Assembly: GCA_964492485.1 (NCBI GenBank) | Contig: CAZBKM010000004.1 | Span: 62,001 to 126,000 of the forward strand | DNA: 64,000 bases | Direction: 5' to 3' | Source: UBA5336 sp964492485 | GTDB taxonomy: Bacteria; Pseudomonadota; Alphaproteobacteria; Caulobacterales; Hyphomonadaceae | Part shown: one piece after another, positions 43,438 through 52,399 of the stretch | Layout: every line of letters begins with the position of its first letter | How positions within the stretch are numbered: the stretch's first letter is position 1 | Made by a program: the position numbers and the translations under genes | The notes under the pieces: model-generated | Told to the model about the DNA's origin: nothing | What the model saw: the letters and a program-made list of their open reading frames with translations, nothing else | The model's database searches: none

Positions 43438-45333
43438 TCAGGGTGTTGCGCCATCGCGACGCAAGACCGCCGCCACATCGTCCACCGCGCCAGGATCATC
43501 GATGGTCGGCGGAAGGTCGTAGGGCGTGCCGTCCACGACCCGCTTGAGGACATTGCGCAGGATCTTCCCGGACCGGGTCTTCGGCAGGCGTGGCACCACG
43601 GCCACGCGCTTGAGCGCCGCGACCGGGCCAATCGTCTCGCGCACGGTACGGACGAGCTCGGATCTGATCGCGGCTTCGGAGTCGGGGTCGGCTGGCCCGC
43701 TCAGAACGACGAAGCCGACAGGCACCATGCCCTTGAGCTCGTCATGGGCCCCGACGACGGCACACTCGGCCACGCGGGGATGCTGGATGAGTGCCTCTTC
43801 CAGGGCCCCGGTCGACAGTCGGTGGCCGGCCACATTGATGACGTCATCCATTCTGGTCATGACGCTGACATAGCCATCGGCATCGATGGTGCCGGCATCG
43901 CCCGAGGCATAATGACCGGGAAACGCCGAAAGATAGGCCTGGCGATACCGGTCGGGAGCGTTCCAGAGCGTCGGCGCCGCCCCTGGTGGCAGGGGCAGTT
44001 CGATGGCCAGGGCGCCGATCCCGCCCGGAGGCATCGCCTGTCCGTCCTCGTCGAGACAGCGGACGCGCCAGCCCGGCATGGGCAGACCGGTGGATCCCGG
44101 CTTCACCGGCTGCGGCTCGATCCCGAGCGGATTTCCGCAGATGGCCCAGCCCGTCTCGGTCTGCCACCAATGGTCCACCACAGGCCGGTCGAGCACGCGT
44201 TGCGACCAGGCCAGCGTGTCGGGATCGGTGCGCTCCCCGGCGAGGAACAGCGCCCGCAGTCCCGACAGATCACTTGCCCGGACCAGGGCACCATCCGGGT
44301 CGACCTGCCGGATCGCCCGAATAGCGGTCGGCGCGGTGAAGAAGACGGCGACCTGGTTCGCCTCGATCGTGCGCCAGAACACCCCGGCATCGGGCGTGCC
44401 GACCGGCTTGCCCTCGAAGATGACCGTCGTGTTCCGGTTCAGCAGCGGACCGTAGACCATGTAGCTGTGTCCCACGACCCAGCCGACGTCGCTGGCCGCC
44501 CAGAACGTCTCCCCCGGCGCCACGCCGTAGAGGTTTCGCATCGACCAGGCCAATGCCACCATGTGGCCGCCCGTGTCGCGGACGATCCCCTTCGGCTGAC
44601 CCGTCGTGCCCGATGTATACAGGATGTAGAGCGGATCGGTGGCGATGACGGGTACGCACTCGGTCGGTTCGGCCGCCTCCAGCGCCGCCAGCGCATCGAC
44701 GTCGCCGGGGCTGGAAAGGTCTGCGGGATGTTCCGGACGCTGGAACACGAAACAGTGTGTGGGGGGGAAGGCGGCCAGGTCGAAGGCCCGCTCCAGGATG
44801 GGCTTGTAGGGGATGACCCGCCCCGGCTCGAGTCCGCAGGACGAAGCGATCACCGCGCGGGGCCGCGCATCGTCGATCCGCGTGGCCAGTTCCGGGGCCG
44901 CGAAACCGCCGAACACGACGGAATGAACCGCCCCGAGGCGTGCGCAAGCAAGCATGGCCATCGCCGCTTCCGGAGAGTTGGGCATGTAGATAAGAACCCG
45001 GTCGCCCTGACCGATGCCGCGCGCCCGCAGCGCACCTGCAAGGCGCGACACGCGATCCTGGAGTTCCTGATAGGTCAGCGTACGCCGTGTGCCGGTGACC
45101 GGGCTCTCGAAAACAAGGGCAAGCTGACGGCCATGGCCGTCCTCCACATGCCTGTCGACGCAATTGTAGCAAGTGTTCGTCACACCGTCTGGAAACCAGC
45201 GCGGAAGCGGATCGTCACGGGTGGCCAGGGTCGTTTCCGGCGCAACGATCCAGTCGATGGCGTCTGCCGCCGCCCGCCAGAACGCCTCCGGATCGGCATC
45301 GACGGCGGCCAGAATCTCGCGATAAGCGGTCAT
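43438..45333 (-). CDS. prpE: Propionyl-CoA synthetase (PrpE-type acyl-CoA synthetase)
   Basis: 631 residues. It activates propionate (or acetate) through an acyl-AMP. N-terminal NTCYNCVDRHV is typical of PrpE/AcsA. The P-loop YTSGTTGQPKGIVRDTGGH, WWQTETGW and YASGDAGTIDADGYVSVMTRMDDVINVAGHRLSTG follow; the catalytic Lys is in KTRSGKILRN. The PrpE assignment rests on overall resemblance and the SGTTGQPKGIVRD form; acetyl-CoA synthetase is the alternative. AAGGA lies eight bases before the ATG at 45333. Confidence 0.9.
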   Translation of the reverse strand: MTAYREILAAVDADPEAFWRAAADAIDWIVAPETTLATRDDPLPRWFPDGVTNTCYNCVDRHVEDGHGRQLALVFESPVTGTRRTLTYQELQDRVSRLAGALRARGIGQGDRVLIYMPNSPEAAMAMLACARLGAVHSVVFGGFAAPELATRIDDARPRAVIASSCGLEPGRVIPYKPILERAFDLAAFPPTHCFVFQRPEHPADLSSPGDVDALAALEAAEPTECVPVIATDPLYILYTSGTTGQPKGIVRDTGGHMVALAWSMRNLYGVAPGETFWAASDVGWVVGHSYMVYGPLLNRNTTVIFEGKPVGTPDAGVFWRTIEANQVAVFFTAPTAIRAIRQVDPDGALVRASDLSGLRALFLAGERTDPDTLAWSQRVLDRPVVDHWWQTETGWAICGNPLGIEPQPVKPGSTGLPMPGWRVRCLDEDGQAMPPGGIGALAIELPLPPGAAPTLWNAPDRYRQAYLSAFPGHYASGDAGTIDADGYVSVMTRMDDVINVAGHRLSTGALEEALIQHPRVAECAVVGAHDELKGMVPVGFVVLSGPADPDSEAAIRSELVRTVRETIGPVAALKRVAVVPRLPKTRSGKILRNVLKRVVDGTPYDLPPTIDDPGAVDDVAAVLRRDGATP

Positions 45334-45648
45334 GGGCGGTTCCTTCCCTGGCTGTCCCTGCCAGGCTCTCCGGGCCTGGGTCTCAGGGCCTGGCTGTCCC
45401 GGGCCTTGCATGGCACCACCGCGCGGCTTCAACGCGCGGCATGGTCCGCGGCCAGCGGCAATGACCTTGCCACGATACAGGGAGTGTCAGGCCACGCACA
45501 TCCGCCGCCAACCCCTCCTTTAGCCGAAATGCTCCGATCGGTGCATAATTCGTCTTTTGCGGGTTTATCAGATATTATACACGTTGAGGTGTCTAACCGA
45601 TTCCGGGCGCTCATCGGCGCAGGTCCGCGCCCCTCTAAGGAGATCGCG
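45334..45648. other. 315-base divergent intergenic region between prpE and the hybrid kinase gene
   Basis: No gene is supported here. The prpE-proximal third is rich in short CCTGG repeats; CCTGGCTGTCCC occurs twice (near 45355 and 45390). CGCGCGGC also repeats near 45420. The kinase-proximal part is AT-richer, with TTGCGGGTTTATCAGATATTATAC near 45556-45579, where a promoter for the kinase could lie, but I cannot define its -35/-10 boxes with confidence. AAGGAG at 45637-45642 is the kinase ribosome-binding site. Confidence 0.5.
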
Positions 45649-47370
45649 ATGAGCCATGTGGAACGCCCCGATGCCGACCCCTCGAGGACGGTGCCCGCGC
45701 TTCTCAAGCGCCTGGATCAGGAACGGGCCGCCCGAAAGGCTGGCGAACTCGAGCTTGCCCGCCAGGCCACGCGCCTGAGAGAGACCGAAGAGAGACTGCG
45801 CAAGGAAGCACGGCGGTCGCGGGCGCTGTCGGCCGCGGTGGAAACCGCAACGGAAGGCATCGCGCTGCTCAACGGGCGGGAACACTTCGTCTACACGAAT
45901 CGTGCCTTCGAGGCATTGTTCGGATTCCCGCATCGCGCCTTGATCGGCACCTCTTGGCGCGACCTCTATGACGAAGCGACGGTCCGCAAAGTCGAACGCG
46001 ACGTGCGTCCCATTCTCCAGGAGCACGGCGTCTGGCGTGGGGAGGCCGTCGCTCGTACCGCCGGGGGGCGCACCGTGCAGCAGGAAGTGCTGCTCACCCA
46101 GATCGGCAATGGCGGCGCCATCTGCACGGCGCGCGACATTTCCGAGCGCAAGCGACGCGATGCGCAGGTGCGCGAGATGGAGAGCCGTCTGCGCGCAGCG
46201 GAGCACGACGCCGCCGTCGCTGTCGTCGGACACGCCATCGCCCATGATTTCAACAATGTGATTGCGGTGATCTCCAGCTATGCCAGGCTGATCGAGGAAG
46301 ATCTGCCCGACGATCCAGAGAACCGGCGCCGGGCGCAGCGCATCCTCCAGGCCACCGCGCAGGCGACGCAGGTTGTCCAGGCGCTGCAGGCCGACCCGTC
46401 CGGAGAGACACCGACACTCGGGCCTTGCGATCTCAGCCACCTGGTTCAGACGGCCGTTGAAATCATGGAGGCGATGCGGCCCCAGGGCGTTACCGTGCAT
46501 ACCGATATCCTGCCGGGCCTGAGGGTGCGTACCGACGACGTGCTCCTGTCGCGCTGCATCTTCAATGTCGTGAAGAACGGATATGAGGCCTTGGGCCCGG
46601 CGGGAATTTTGAAGGTCCGGCTTGCGCGCAAGCCCGACCGGCCGTTTGCGAGGGATGGCGAAGCACTGTTCATTGGCGATCCCGATGTGAGCCCCGGCGC
46701 CGTGCTGGAGATCACCGACACAGGTGCCGGAATCCCGCAAGACAAGCTCGGCCAGATCTTCGACCCGTTCTACACGACCAAGACGCGACGGGGGGGCGCC
46801 GGTCTGGGCCTGGGGCTGCAGTCCCTGAAGATTCTCGCCGACACAACGGGCGCAACCTTGCGGGTGGAGAGTGTCCCGCAGCGTGGGACGCGGGTCTCCA
46901 TCCTGTTCCGGGCCGATGATGACGGGATCGCGATCCCGCATGACCAGGAGACGGGGATGGCCGGCCAGGACACTGACGCCGGCGGGGATGCCGCGACAGG
47001 GAACTCTCCATCGGCAGGCTCATTGACCATTTTCCTGGTCGACGACGATCCCATGGTCGGTGAACCGCTGGCTGAGACGTTGCGGCGCCTGGGCTACTGG
47101 GCGACATGGTTCCAGCATCCCGAGGACGCTCTTTCGGAACTCCGCTCGGAACCCGACCAGGCGGACCTTTTGCTGACCGACTATTCCATGCCCGGTCTGA
47201 CCGGCGACAGGCTGGCGAAGATGGTCAGGGCGGTCTGTCCAAGCCTTCCGATCATCCTGTATTCCGGCCAGGCGGGGTATCTGCCGCGCGATCCGCTGTT
47301 CTCCGCAATCCTGCGCAAACCGCTCGCTCCGGAAGACCTGAAACGGGCCATCGATTCAGCCCTTGGTTGA
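45649..47370 (+). CDS. Soluble hybrid histidine kinase (coiled coil, PAS, HisKA, HATPase, receiver)
   Basis: 573 residues from the ATG at 45649, six bases after AAGGAG. Residues about 10-60 are a charged coiled coil. A PAS domain (about 65-180; ETATEGIALLNGREHFVYTNRAFEALFG) follows. The phospho-acceptor is His199 in IAHDFNNVIAVISSYARLI. The ATPase has NVVKNGYEALG, ITDTGAGIPQDKLGQIFDPFYTTK and GLGLGLQSLKIL. The C-terminal receiver has LVDDDP, Asp511 in LLTDYSMPG and a Lys in LRKPL. There is no membrane segment, so it senses a cytoplasmic cue. The LuxR-type regulator 210 bases downstream is a likely partner. Confidence 0.93.
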   Translation: MSHVERPDADPSRTVPALLKRLDQERAARKAGELELARQATRLRETEERLRKEARRSRALSAAVETATEGIALLNGREHFVYTNRAFEALFGFPHRALIGTSWRDLYDEATVRKVERDVRPILQEHGVWRGEAVARTAGGRTVQQEVLLTQIGNGGAICTARDISERKRRDAQVREMESRLRAAEHDAAVAVVGHAIAHDFNNVIAVISSYARLIEEDLPDDPENRRRAQRILQATAQATQVVQALQADPSGETPTLGPCDLSHLVQTAVEIMEAMRPQGVTVHTDILPGLRVRTDDVLLSRCIFNVVKNGYEALGPAGILKVRLARKPDRPFARDGEALFIGDPDVSPGAVLEITDTGAGIPQDKLGQIFDPFYTTKTRRGGAGLGLGLQSLKILADTTGATLRVESVPQRGTRVSILFRADDDGIAIPHDQETGMAGQDTDAGGDAATGNSPSAGSLTIFLVDDDPMVGEPLAETLRRLGYWATWFQHPEDALSELRSEPDQADLLLTDYSMPGLTGDRLAKMVRAVCPSLPIILYSGQAGYLPRDPLFSAILRKPLAPEDLKRAIDSALG

Positions 47371-47579
47371 TTGAGGGACGCTATGGGCCGTCACGCACCG
47401 ACCGCGCGGTACCGGGTGTGGATTTTTCTGGTCAATCCGGTCTGGCTGCGTTACACGCGCTTAACGCGCATTCATAGAATATTCTTCTTTTGATGGTTTT
47501 ATCACGTCTATTGGGTGAGAACAGGACGTTTTCGGCGAGCAGGACGCGCCCATCGGCACGAGAATAACGGAGATAACGG

Positions 47580-48197
47580 GTGAGACTTCTCATTGCTGAC
47601 GACCACGATCTTGTACGCGATGCCATCAGTGCACTCCTGGCCAAGGACGATCCGTCCATGCAGGTCGACACGGCAGAGGATCTGATGGCTGCGCTGGCCT
47701 CGGTGCGCCGGGGAGTGAAATACGACCTGATCATGCTCGACCTGCGGATGCCGGGGATGAACGGGCTCATGGGCGCCCAGAAGATGATCGAGCTTTGTCC
47801 GGACACGCCGGTCATGATCCTGTCGGGCCAGACCAATGCCAGCGACGTGCAGGCCGCACTCAAGGTGGGTGTCCGGGGCTTCGTACCGAAAACCCTGGCC
47901 GGCCGCTCGCTGATCAACGCCATTCGGCTGGTGGCGTCGGGGGAAACCTATGTGCCGACGGGTCTTCTGACCGCACGTCGCGAACGCACCGCGCCGGGAC
48001 TGGCGGTGCCCCTGACCGAGCGCGAGGCTGAGGTTCTGGCAGAACTGCGGCGGGGTCATTCGAACAAGGAGATCGCCCGCGCGCTGAACATCGCGGAAAC
48101 GACCGTGAAGCTCCACCTGCGCTCGATCAGCGAAAAGCTGACTGCCCGGAACCGGACAGATATCGTTGTCAGGGCGATCGAGACGGGCATCGCCTGA
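47580..48197 (+). CDS. LuxR/NarL-family response regulator
   Basis: 205 residues, GTG start after CGGAG. The receiver domain has LLIADDHDLVRDAI, phospho-acceptor Asp54 in LIMLDLRMPGMNG and the Lys in GFVPKTLAG. The DNA-binding domain is LTEREAEVLAELRRGHSNKEIARALNIAETTVKLHLRSISEKL. It probably acts with the hybrid kinase encoded upstream (inference from adjacency). The 209 bases before it contain AT-rich sequence around 47470-47510, where a promoter would be expected. Confidence 0.93.
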   Translation: MRLLIADDHDLVRDAISALLAKDDPSMQVDTAEDLMAALASVRRGVKYDLIMLDLRMPGMNGLMGAQKMIELCPDTPVMILSGQTNASDVQAALKVGVRGFVPKTLAGRSLINAIRLVASGETYVPTGLLTARRERTAPGLAVPLTEREAEVLAELRRGHSNKEIARALNIAETTVKLHLRSISEKLTARNRTDIVVRAIETGIA

Positions 48198-48198
48198 C

Positions 48199-48245
48199 GC
48201 ATTACACGGCGAAGTGGGCAGCGGTTCGCCGCAGGAAAACGTGCG
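48199..48245 (+). repeat. Dispersed intergenic repeat, copy B, just after the response-regulator stop codon
   Basis: Core GGCGAAGTGGGCAGCGGTTC with GCC following; GGCGAA pairs with TTCGCC. The first and last base of the stem both differ from the 39.2-kb copy yet still pair, a sign that the stem is kept. Begins two bases after the stop. Confidence 0.65.
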
Positions 48246-48306
48246 CGGAGACTGACACGAAAAGGCATCGCTTGACTAAGCGGCGCGCCCGACCGACTTG
48301 GCGCTC

Positions 48307-48936
48307 ATGGCGAAGGTGAAGATCTGCGGGCTGACCGACCCGGATATGGTGCGTCGCACCGCTGCCCTCGGCGCAGACTGGATCGGGCTGGTTTTCCACC
48401 CGACCAGCCCGCGCGCCGTGACGGTGGAGGCGGCAGAGACGCTGCTGCTCGGCATGGGCCGGGCCATTCCGGTGGGCCTGTTGGTGGATCCCGACGACGC
48501 CCTGGTGTCGCGTATGGCGGCGCTGGGCATGCCGGTCCTCCAGCTCCACGGTCGGGAGACGCCTGCCCGCGTGGCGGAGATCAAGGCGCGCACCGGTGCG
48601 GAGGTCTGGAAGGCCGTGGGCATTGCCGCGCCGGGAGACCTGGAAGCTCTGGCAGCCTATGAGGCCGCCGATCGGTTCCTGCTCGATGCCCGCCCGCCCT
48701 CCGGCGCCGACCGGCCCGGCGGTCATGGCATCCGTTTCGATGCCGCCCTGCTCTCTGGCTGGAAGGCCGACCGGCCATGGCTCCTGGCGGGGGGACTGAC
48801 ACCTGAGACCGTGAGCGAGGCCATCGCTGCGACCGGAGCGCCCGCCGTGGATGTCTCCTCTGGCGTCGAAAGGCGGCCCGGGCTAAAGGATGCGACCCGC
48901 ATTGCGGCGTTCCTGAACGCCGCTCGCGCCGCGTGA
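48307..48936 (+). CDS. trpF: Phosphoribosylanthranilate isomerase
   Basis: 209 residues. KVKICGLTDPDMVRRTAALGADWIGLVF carries the catalytic Cys, and FLLDARPPSG with the later LLAGGLTPETV and VDVSSGVERRPGLKD form the phosphate site. It isomerises PRA to CdRP in tryptophan synthesis. The ATG at 48307 fits the family; a TTG three codons upstream is possible. First gene of trpFB-cutA-trpA-accD-folC. Confidence 0.95.
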   Translation: MAKVKICGLTDPDMVRRTAALGADWIGLVFHPTSPRAVTVEAAETLLLGMGRAIPVGLLVDPDDALVSRMAALGMPVLQLHGRETPARVAEIKARTGAEVWKAVGIAAPGDLEALAAYEAADRFLLDARPPSGADRPGGHGIRFDAALLSGWKADRPWLLAGGLTPETVSEAIAATGAPAVDVSSGVERRPGLKDATRIAAFLNAARAA

Positions 48937-48944
48937 GGACGGAC

Positions 48945-50156
48945 ATGGACAAGCGCAATACCTGGGACAACTGGCCCGACGCCCAAGGCCGATACGGCGA
49001 GTTCGGCGGTCGCTATGTCGCCGAAACGCTCATGCCGTTGATCCTGGACCTCGAGGCGGAATATCGGCAAGCCAAGACCGATCCGGCATTCGTGGCGGAG
49101 ATGGATGAGCTGTGGCGCACCTATGTGGGCCGTCCCTCCCCGCTTTACCTGGCCGAACGGATGACGGAGCATTTCGGCGGCGCCAGGATTTATCTGAAGC
49201 GTGACGAGCTCAATCACACGGGCGCGCACAAGATCAACAACTGCCTGGGCCAGGTGCTTCTGGCTCGACGCATGGGCAAGACCCGGATCATTGCCGAGAC
49301 CGGGGCCGGACAGCACGGGGTGGCCACGGCAACGGTCTGTGCCCGTTTCGGTCTGCCCTGTATCGTGTTCATGGGCGAGACCGACGTCGAGCGTCAGCGC
49401 CCGAACGTGTTCCGGATGCGCCTTCTGGGCGCCGAGATCGTTCCGGTCTCCTCGGGCACCGGAACGCTCAAGGACGCGATGAACGAGGCGTTGCGGGATT
49501 GGGTGACGCATGTGGACGACACGTTCTACGTCATCGGCACCGCCGCCGGCCCCCATCCGTACCCTGAGCTCGTTCGCGACTTCCAGAGTGTCATCGGACA
49601 GGAAGCGCGCCGGCAGTTCCTTGAGGCGGAAGACCGGCTGCCGGATGCCGTCATGGCCTGTATCGGCGGGGGATCCAATGCGATCGGCCTGTTCCATCCC
49701 TTCATCGAGGATGAGGGCGTGCGGTTGATCGGTGTAGAGGCCGCCGGTCACGGCATCGAGACTGGCGAACATGCGGCAGCCCTGAACGGCGGGGCACCCG
49801 GCATCCTGCACGGGAATCGGACCTATCTGCTTCAGGATCCGAACGGTCAGATCCTGGATGCCCATTCGATCTCGGCTGGCCTCGACTATCCGGGTATTGG
49901 ACCGGAACACGCCTGGCTGCGCGATACGGGGCGTGCGGAGTATCTGAGCTGCACCGACAAGGAAGCGCTCGAAGCGTTCCAGCTCTGCACCCGCCTCGAG
50001 GGCATTATCCCGGCGCTGGAACCTGCCCATGCCATCGCCCGGGTGGGCGAGGTGGCCAGAGAGATCGGCCCCGACGGTGCCCTGATCCTGAACATGTGCG
50101 GGCGGGGAGACAAGGACATCTTCTCGGTGGCGGGCCACCTGGGCATGGATATCTGA
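48945..50156 (+). CDS. trpB: Tryptophan synthase, beta subunit
   Basis: 403 residues. FGGRYVAETLMPLILDLE, HTGAHKINNCLGQ with the PLP Lys at residue 96, ETGAGQHGVATATVCA and CIGGGSNAIGLFHPF are the family marks. It condenses indole with serine. GAGG lies six bases before the ATG at 48945; an in-frame GTG at 48933 overlaps the trpF stop. Co-transcribed with trpF. Confidence 0.97.
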   Translation: MDKRNTWDNWPDAQGRYGEFGGRYVAETLMPLILDLEAEYRQAKTDPAFVAEMDELWRTYVGRPSPLYLAERMTEHFGGARIYLKRDELNHTGAHKINNCLGQVLLARRMGKTRIIAETGAGQHGVATATVCARFGLPCIVFMGETDVERQRPNVFRMRLLGAEIVPVSSGTGTLKDAMNEALRDWVTHVDDTFYVIGTAAGPHPYPELVRDFQSVIGQEARRQFLEAEDRLPDAVMACIGGGSNAIGLFHPFIEDEGVRLIGVEAAGHGIETGEHAAALNGGAPGILHGNRTYLLQDPNGQILDAHSISAGLDYPGIGPEHAWLRDTGRAEYLSCTDKEALEAFQLCTRLEGIIPALEPAHAIARVGEVAREIGPDGALILNMCGRGDKDIFSVAGHLGMDI

Positions 50157-50176
50157 AAGCCGAACGGGAGGTCCCG

Positions 50177-50497
50177 ATGACCGACCTGATCCTCGTGCGC
50201 GTGAACTGTCCCGACGCGGCCACGGCCCAGACCGTCGCCAAGGCGGCGATCGAGGCCCGCCTGGCCGCCTGCACCAACCTGTCCGGGCCGGTGACCGCAA
50301 ACTATATCTGGCAGGGCCATGTGGAGCAGGAAGCGGAGTATGTCCTTGTGCTGAAGGCCCGCGCCAGCGCCTGGAGCGCCCTGCGTGACCTTGTGAAACG
50401 GCATCACCCCTTCGACACGCCGGCGATCCTGGCGATTCCGGTCATCGAGGCCGAACCCGACTACGCCCGCTGGCTGGTGGACAACACGGACGCCTAG
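50177..50497 (+). CDS. cutA: CutA-family divalent-cation tolerance protein
   Basis: 106 residues, normal CutA length. ILVRVNCPDAATAQTVAKAAIEARLAACTNL and YIWQGHVEQEAEYVLVLKAR match the trimeric ferredoxin-like fold. The physiological role of CutA is unsettled. GGGAGG upstream fits the ATG at 50177. It sits between trpB (20 bases) and trpA (73 bases), in the same orientation, so is probably part of the trp transcript. Confidence 0.92.
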   Translation: MTDLILVRVNCPDAATAQTVAKAAIEARLAACTNLSGPVTANYIWQGHVEQEAEYVLVLKARASAWSALRDLVKRHHPFDTPAILAIPVIEAEPDYARWLVDNTDA

Positions 50498-50570
50498 GCG
50501 CTAGAGCGATGCGTCCGCCAGCCGCCGGGGCCCAGGCCCCGCAGCAGCCTGCAAGGAGTAAAGGCGCCTC

Positions 50571-51407
50571 ATGCCCACCGCCCGAATCGATGCCCGTTTC
50601 GCGGCCGCCAAGGCCGAGGGCCGCGCCGTGCTCGTCACCTATCTGATGGGCGGCGATCCCGATCTGGAGACAAGTTTCGCGGCGATGCAGGCGCTTCGTG
50701 ACAATGGCGCGGACATCATCGAGCTGGGTGCGCCCTTCACGGACCCGATGGCCGATGGCCCGTCGATCCAGCGCGCGGGCCAGCGCAGCCTCAAGGCCGG
50801 CACGCGGCTGGTCGACCTGCTCGCGCTTGCGGGCCGCTTCCGGGAAACCGACACCGAAACGCCGCTTATCCTCATGGGCTATGCAAATCCTATCCATCAC
50901 ATGGGCTATGACGCCTTCGCCGAAGCTGCATCCGCTGCCGGGATCGATGGGGTGATTACCGTCGACCTGCCACCCGAGGAGGACGGCCCGCTCCGCGACG
51001 CCCTGAACGTCCGTCAGGTGTCCGTCATTCGCCTGGCGACGCCCACCACCGACGAGGCCCGGATGGCCCGGGTTGCCGAAGGGGCCTCCGGCTTTCTCTA
51101 TTTCGTCTCGGTCACGGGTGTCACCGGCGCCCGCTCCGCCGACCCTGCCGCGATCCGTCCGCGCATCGACCTTGCCCGGCGGGTCTCGGGATTGCCGGTC
51201 TGCGTCGGCTTTGGCGTGCGTACGGGCGAGCAGGCAGCCGCCATGGCCGCGATCGCCGACGGGGTTGTTGTCGGCTCCGCTTTCGTGGACCATGCACAAT
51301 ACGCATACGAATCGGGCGACCATGCCGCTGCGCCCAGGGCGATGGGAGACCTGGCGCGGACACTGTCCCAGGCGATGGCGGGTCGCGCCGCAACCGAAGA
51401 CATTTAG
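50571..51407 (+). CDS. trpA: Tryptophan synthase, alpha subunit
   Basis: 278 residues. LVTYLMGGDPDLETS, IIELGAPFTDPMADGPSIQ with the catalytic Glu and Asp, LILMGYANPI, DLPPEEDGPL and VGFGVRTGEQA identify it. It cleaves indole-glycerol phosphate and passes indole to TrpB. AAGGAG lies nine bases before the ATG. Confidence 0.97.
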   Translation: MPTARIDARFAAAKAEGRAVLVTYLMGGDPDLETSFAAMQALRDNGADIIELGAPFTDPMADGPSIQRAGQRSLKAGTRLVDLLALAGRFRETDTETPLILMGYANPIHHMGYDAFAEAASAAGIDGVITVDLPPEEDGPLRDALNVRQVSVIRLATPTTDEARMARVAEGASGFLYFVSVTGVTGARSADPAAIRPRIDLARRVSGLPVCVGFGVRTGEQAAAMAAIADGVVVGSAFVDHAQYAYESGDHAAAPRAMGDLARTLSQAMAGRAATEDI

Positions 51408-51421
51408 GACGGCAGGCCCCG

Positions 51422-52399
51422 ATGAACTGGCTCACCAATTTCCGCCCCCCCGGCCTCAAATCCTGGCTGAACAAGAAGGACACGCCCGACAATCTCTGGG
51501 TAAAATGCCCGACGTCGGGCGAACTCGTCTATCGCAGCGACCTTGAGGAAAACTGGCACGTCACGCCGGCAGGCGCGCACCTGCGCATCTCGCCGCGCAC
51601 CCGGTTCCGCCTGCTCTTCGACGAGGAACAGTGGGAACCGATCCTGCTTCCGGACGTGCCGAGCGATCCGCTGAAGTTCCGCGATGACAAGCCCTACCCG
51701 GCCCGACTCAAAGCCGCGCGCGCCAAGATCGCCCAGCGCGACAAGGCCGAATCCGCCAGCGGCGGAGCACCCGTCCACCAGGATGACTGCATGGCGGCCG
51801 CCTTCGGCAAGGTCGGGGGTCTGCCGACCGTCGTGCTGGTACAGGATTTCGCCTTCATGGGTGGCTCGCTCGGCATGGCTGCGGGCGAGGCCTTCATCAC
51901 GGCGGCGCAGATGGCCGTCGCGCGGAAGGCGGCATTCGTGGTCTGCACCGCCTCCGGCGGCGCCCGGATGCAGGAAGGGACCCTGTCGCTGATGCAGATG
52001 CCGCGAACCACGCTGGCCATCACCGAGGTGCGCGAGGCGAGGCTGCCCTACATTGTGGTGCTGACCGACCCAACCTCAGGCGGGGTGTCAGCATCCTACG
52101 CCATGCTGGGTGACCTGCACATCGCCGAACCGGGCGCGATGATCGCGTTTTCCGGACCGCGGGTGATCGAGCAGACCATCCGCGAGAAGCTGCCGGAAGG
52201 CTTTCAGCGCTCGGAATTCCTTCGGGAGAAGGGCCAGGTGGACGTGGTCTGCGACCGGCGGGAGCTCAAGGCCACGCTGTCCAGGCTGATCGGCCATCTG
52301 ATGCCGAAAGTCGCCCGGTCCGGCACGCGCGAGACTCAACGTGTGACGCCGCCAGCCCCCGATGGTGACGCCACGCCGAGCAGGGACGACGCGGATTGA
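51422..52399 (+). CDS. accD: Acetyl-CoA carboxylase, carboxyltransferase beta subunit (no zinc ribbon)
   Basis: 325 residues. It transfers carboxyl from biotin to acetyl-CoA together with AccA. The N-terminal NLWVKCPTSGELVYRSDLE replaces the usual four-Cys zinc ribbon with a single Cys, as is normal in alphaproteobacteria. GGSLGMAAGEAFITAA, TASGGARMQEGTLSLMQM, LTDPTSGGVSASYAMLGD and VIEQTIREKLPEGFQ are the carboxyltransferase blocks. The C-terminal tail after residue 300 is hydrophilic. Its TGA overlaps the folC TTG start. Confidence 0.96.
   Translation: MNWLTNFRPPGLKSWLNKKDTPDNLWVKCPTSGELVYRSDLEENWHVTPAGAHLRISPRTRFRLLFDEEQWEPILLPDVPSDPLKFRDDKPYPARLKAARAKIAQRDKAESASGGAPVHQDDCMAAAFGKVGGLPTVVLVQDFAFMGGSLGMAAGEAFITAAQMAVARKAAFVVCTASGGARMQEGTLSLMQMPRTTLAITEVREARLPYIVVLTDPTSGGVSASYAMLGDLHIAEPGAMIAFSGPRVIEQTIREKLPEGFQRSEFLREKGQVDVVCDRRELKATLSRLIGHLMPKVARSGTRETQRVTPPAPDGDATPSRDDAD

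Noticed and set aside
43393..45648. In-frame upstream extension of the hybrid kinase by about 750 codons
   Set aside because: It runs antisense through prpE; the kinase has its own AAGGAG and ATG at 45649 and family similarity starts there.
45568..46941. 457-codon minus-strand frame opposite the hybrid kinase
   Set aside because: Antisense shadow; no domain in the translation.
51480..51600. Loss of the AccD zinc ribbon as a possible novelty
   Set aside because: Only one of four Cys remains, but this is the ordinary state in alphaproteobacterial AccD, so it is not unusual.
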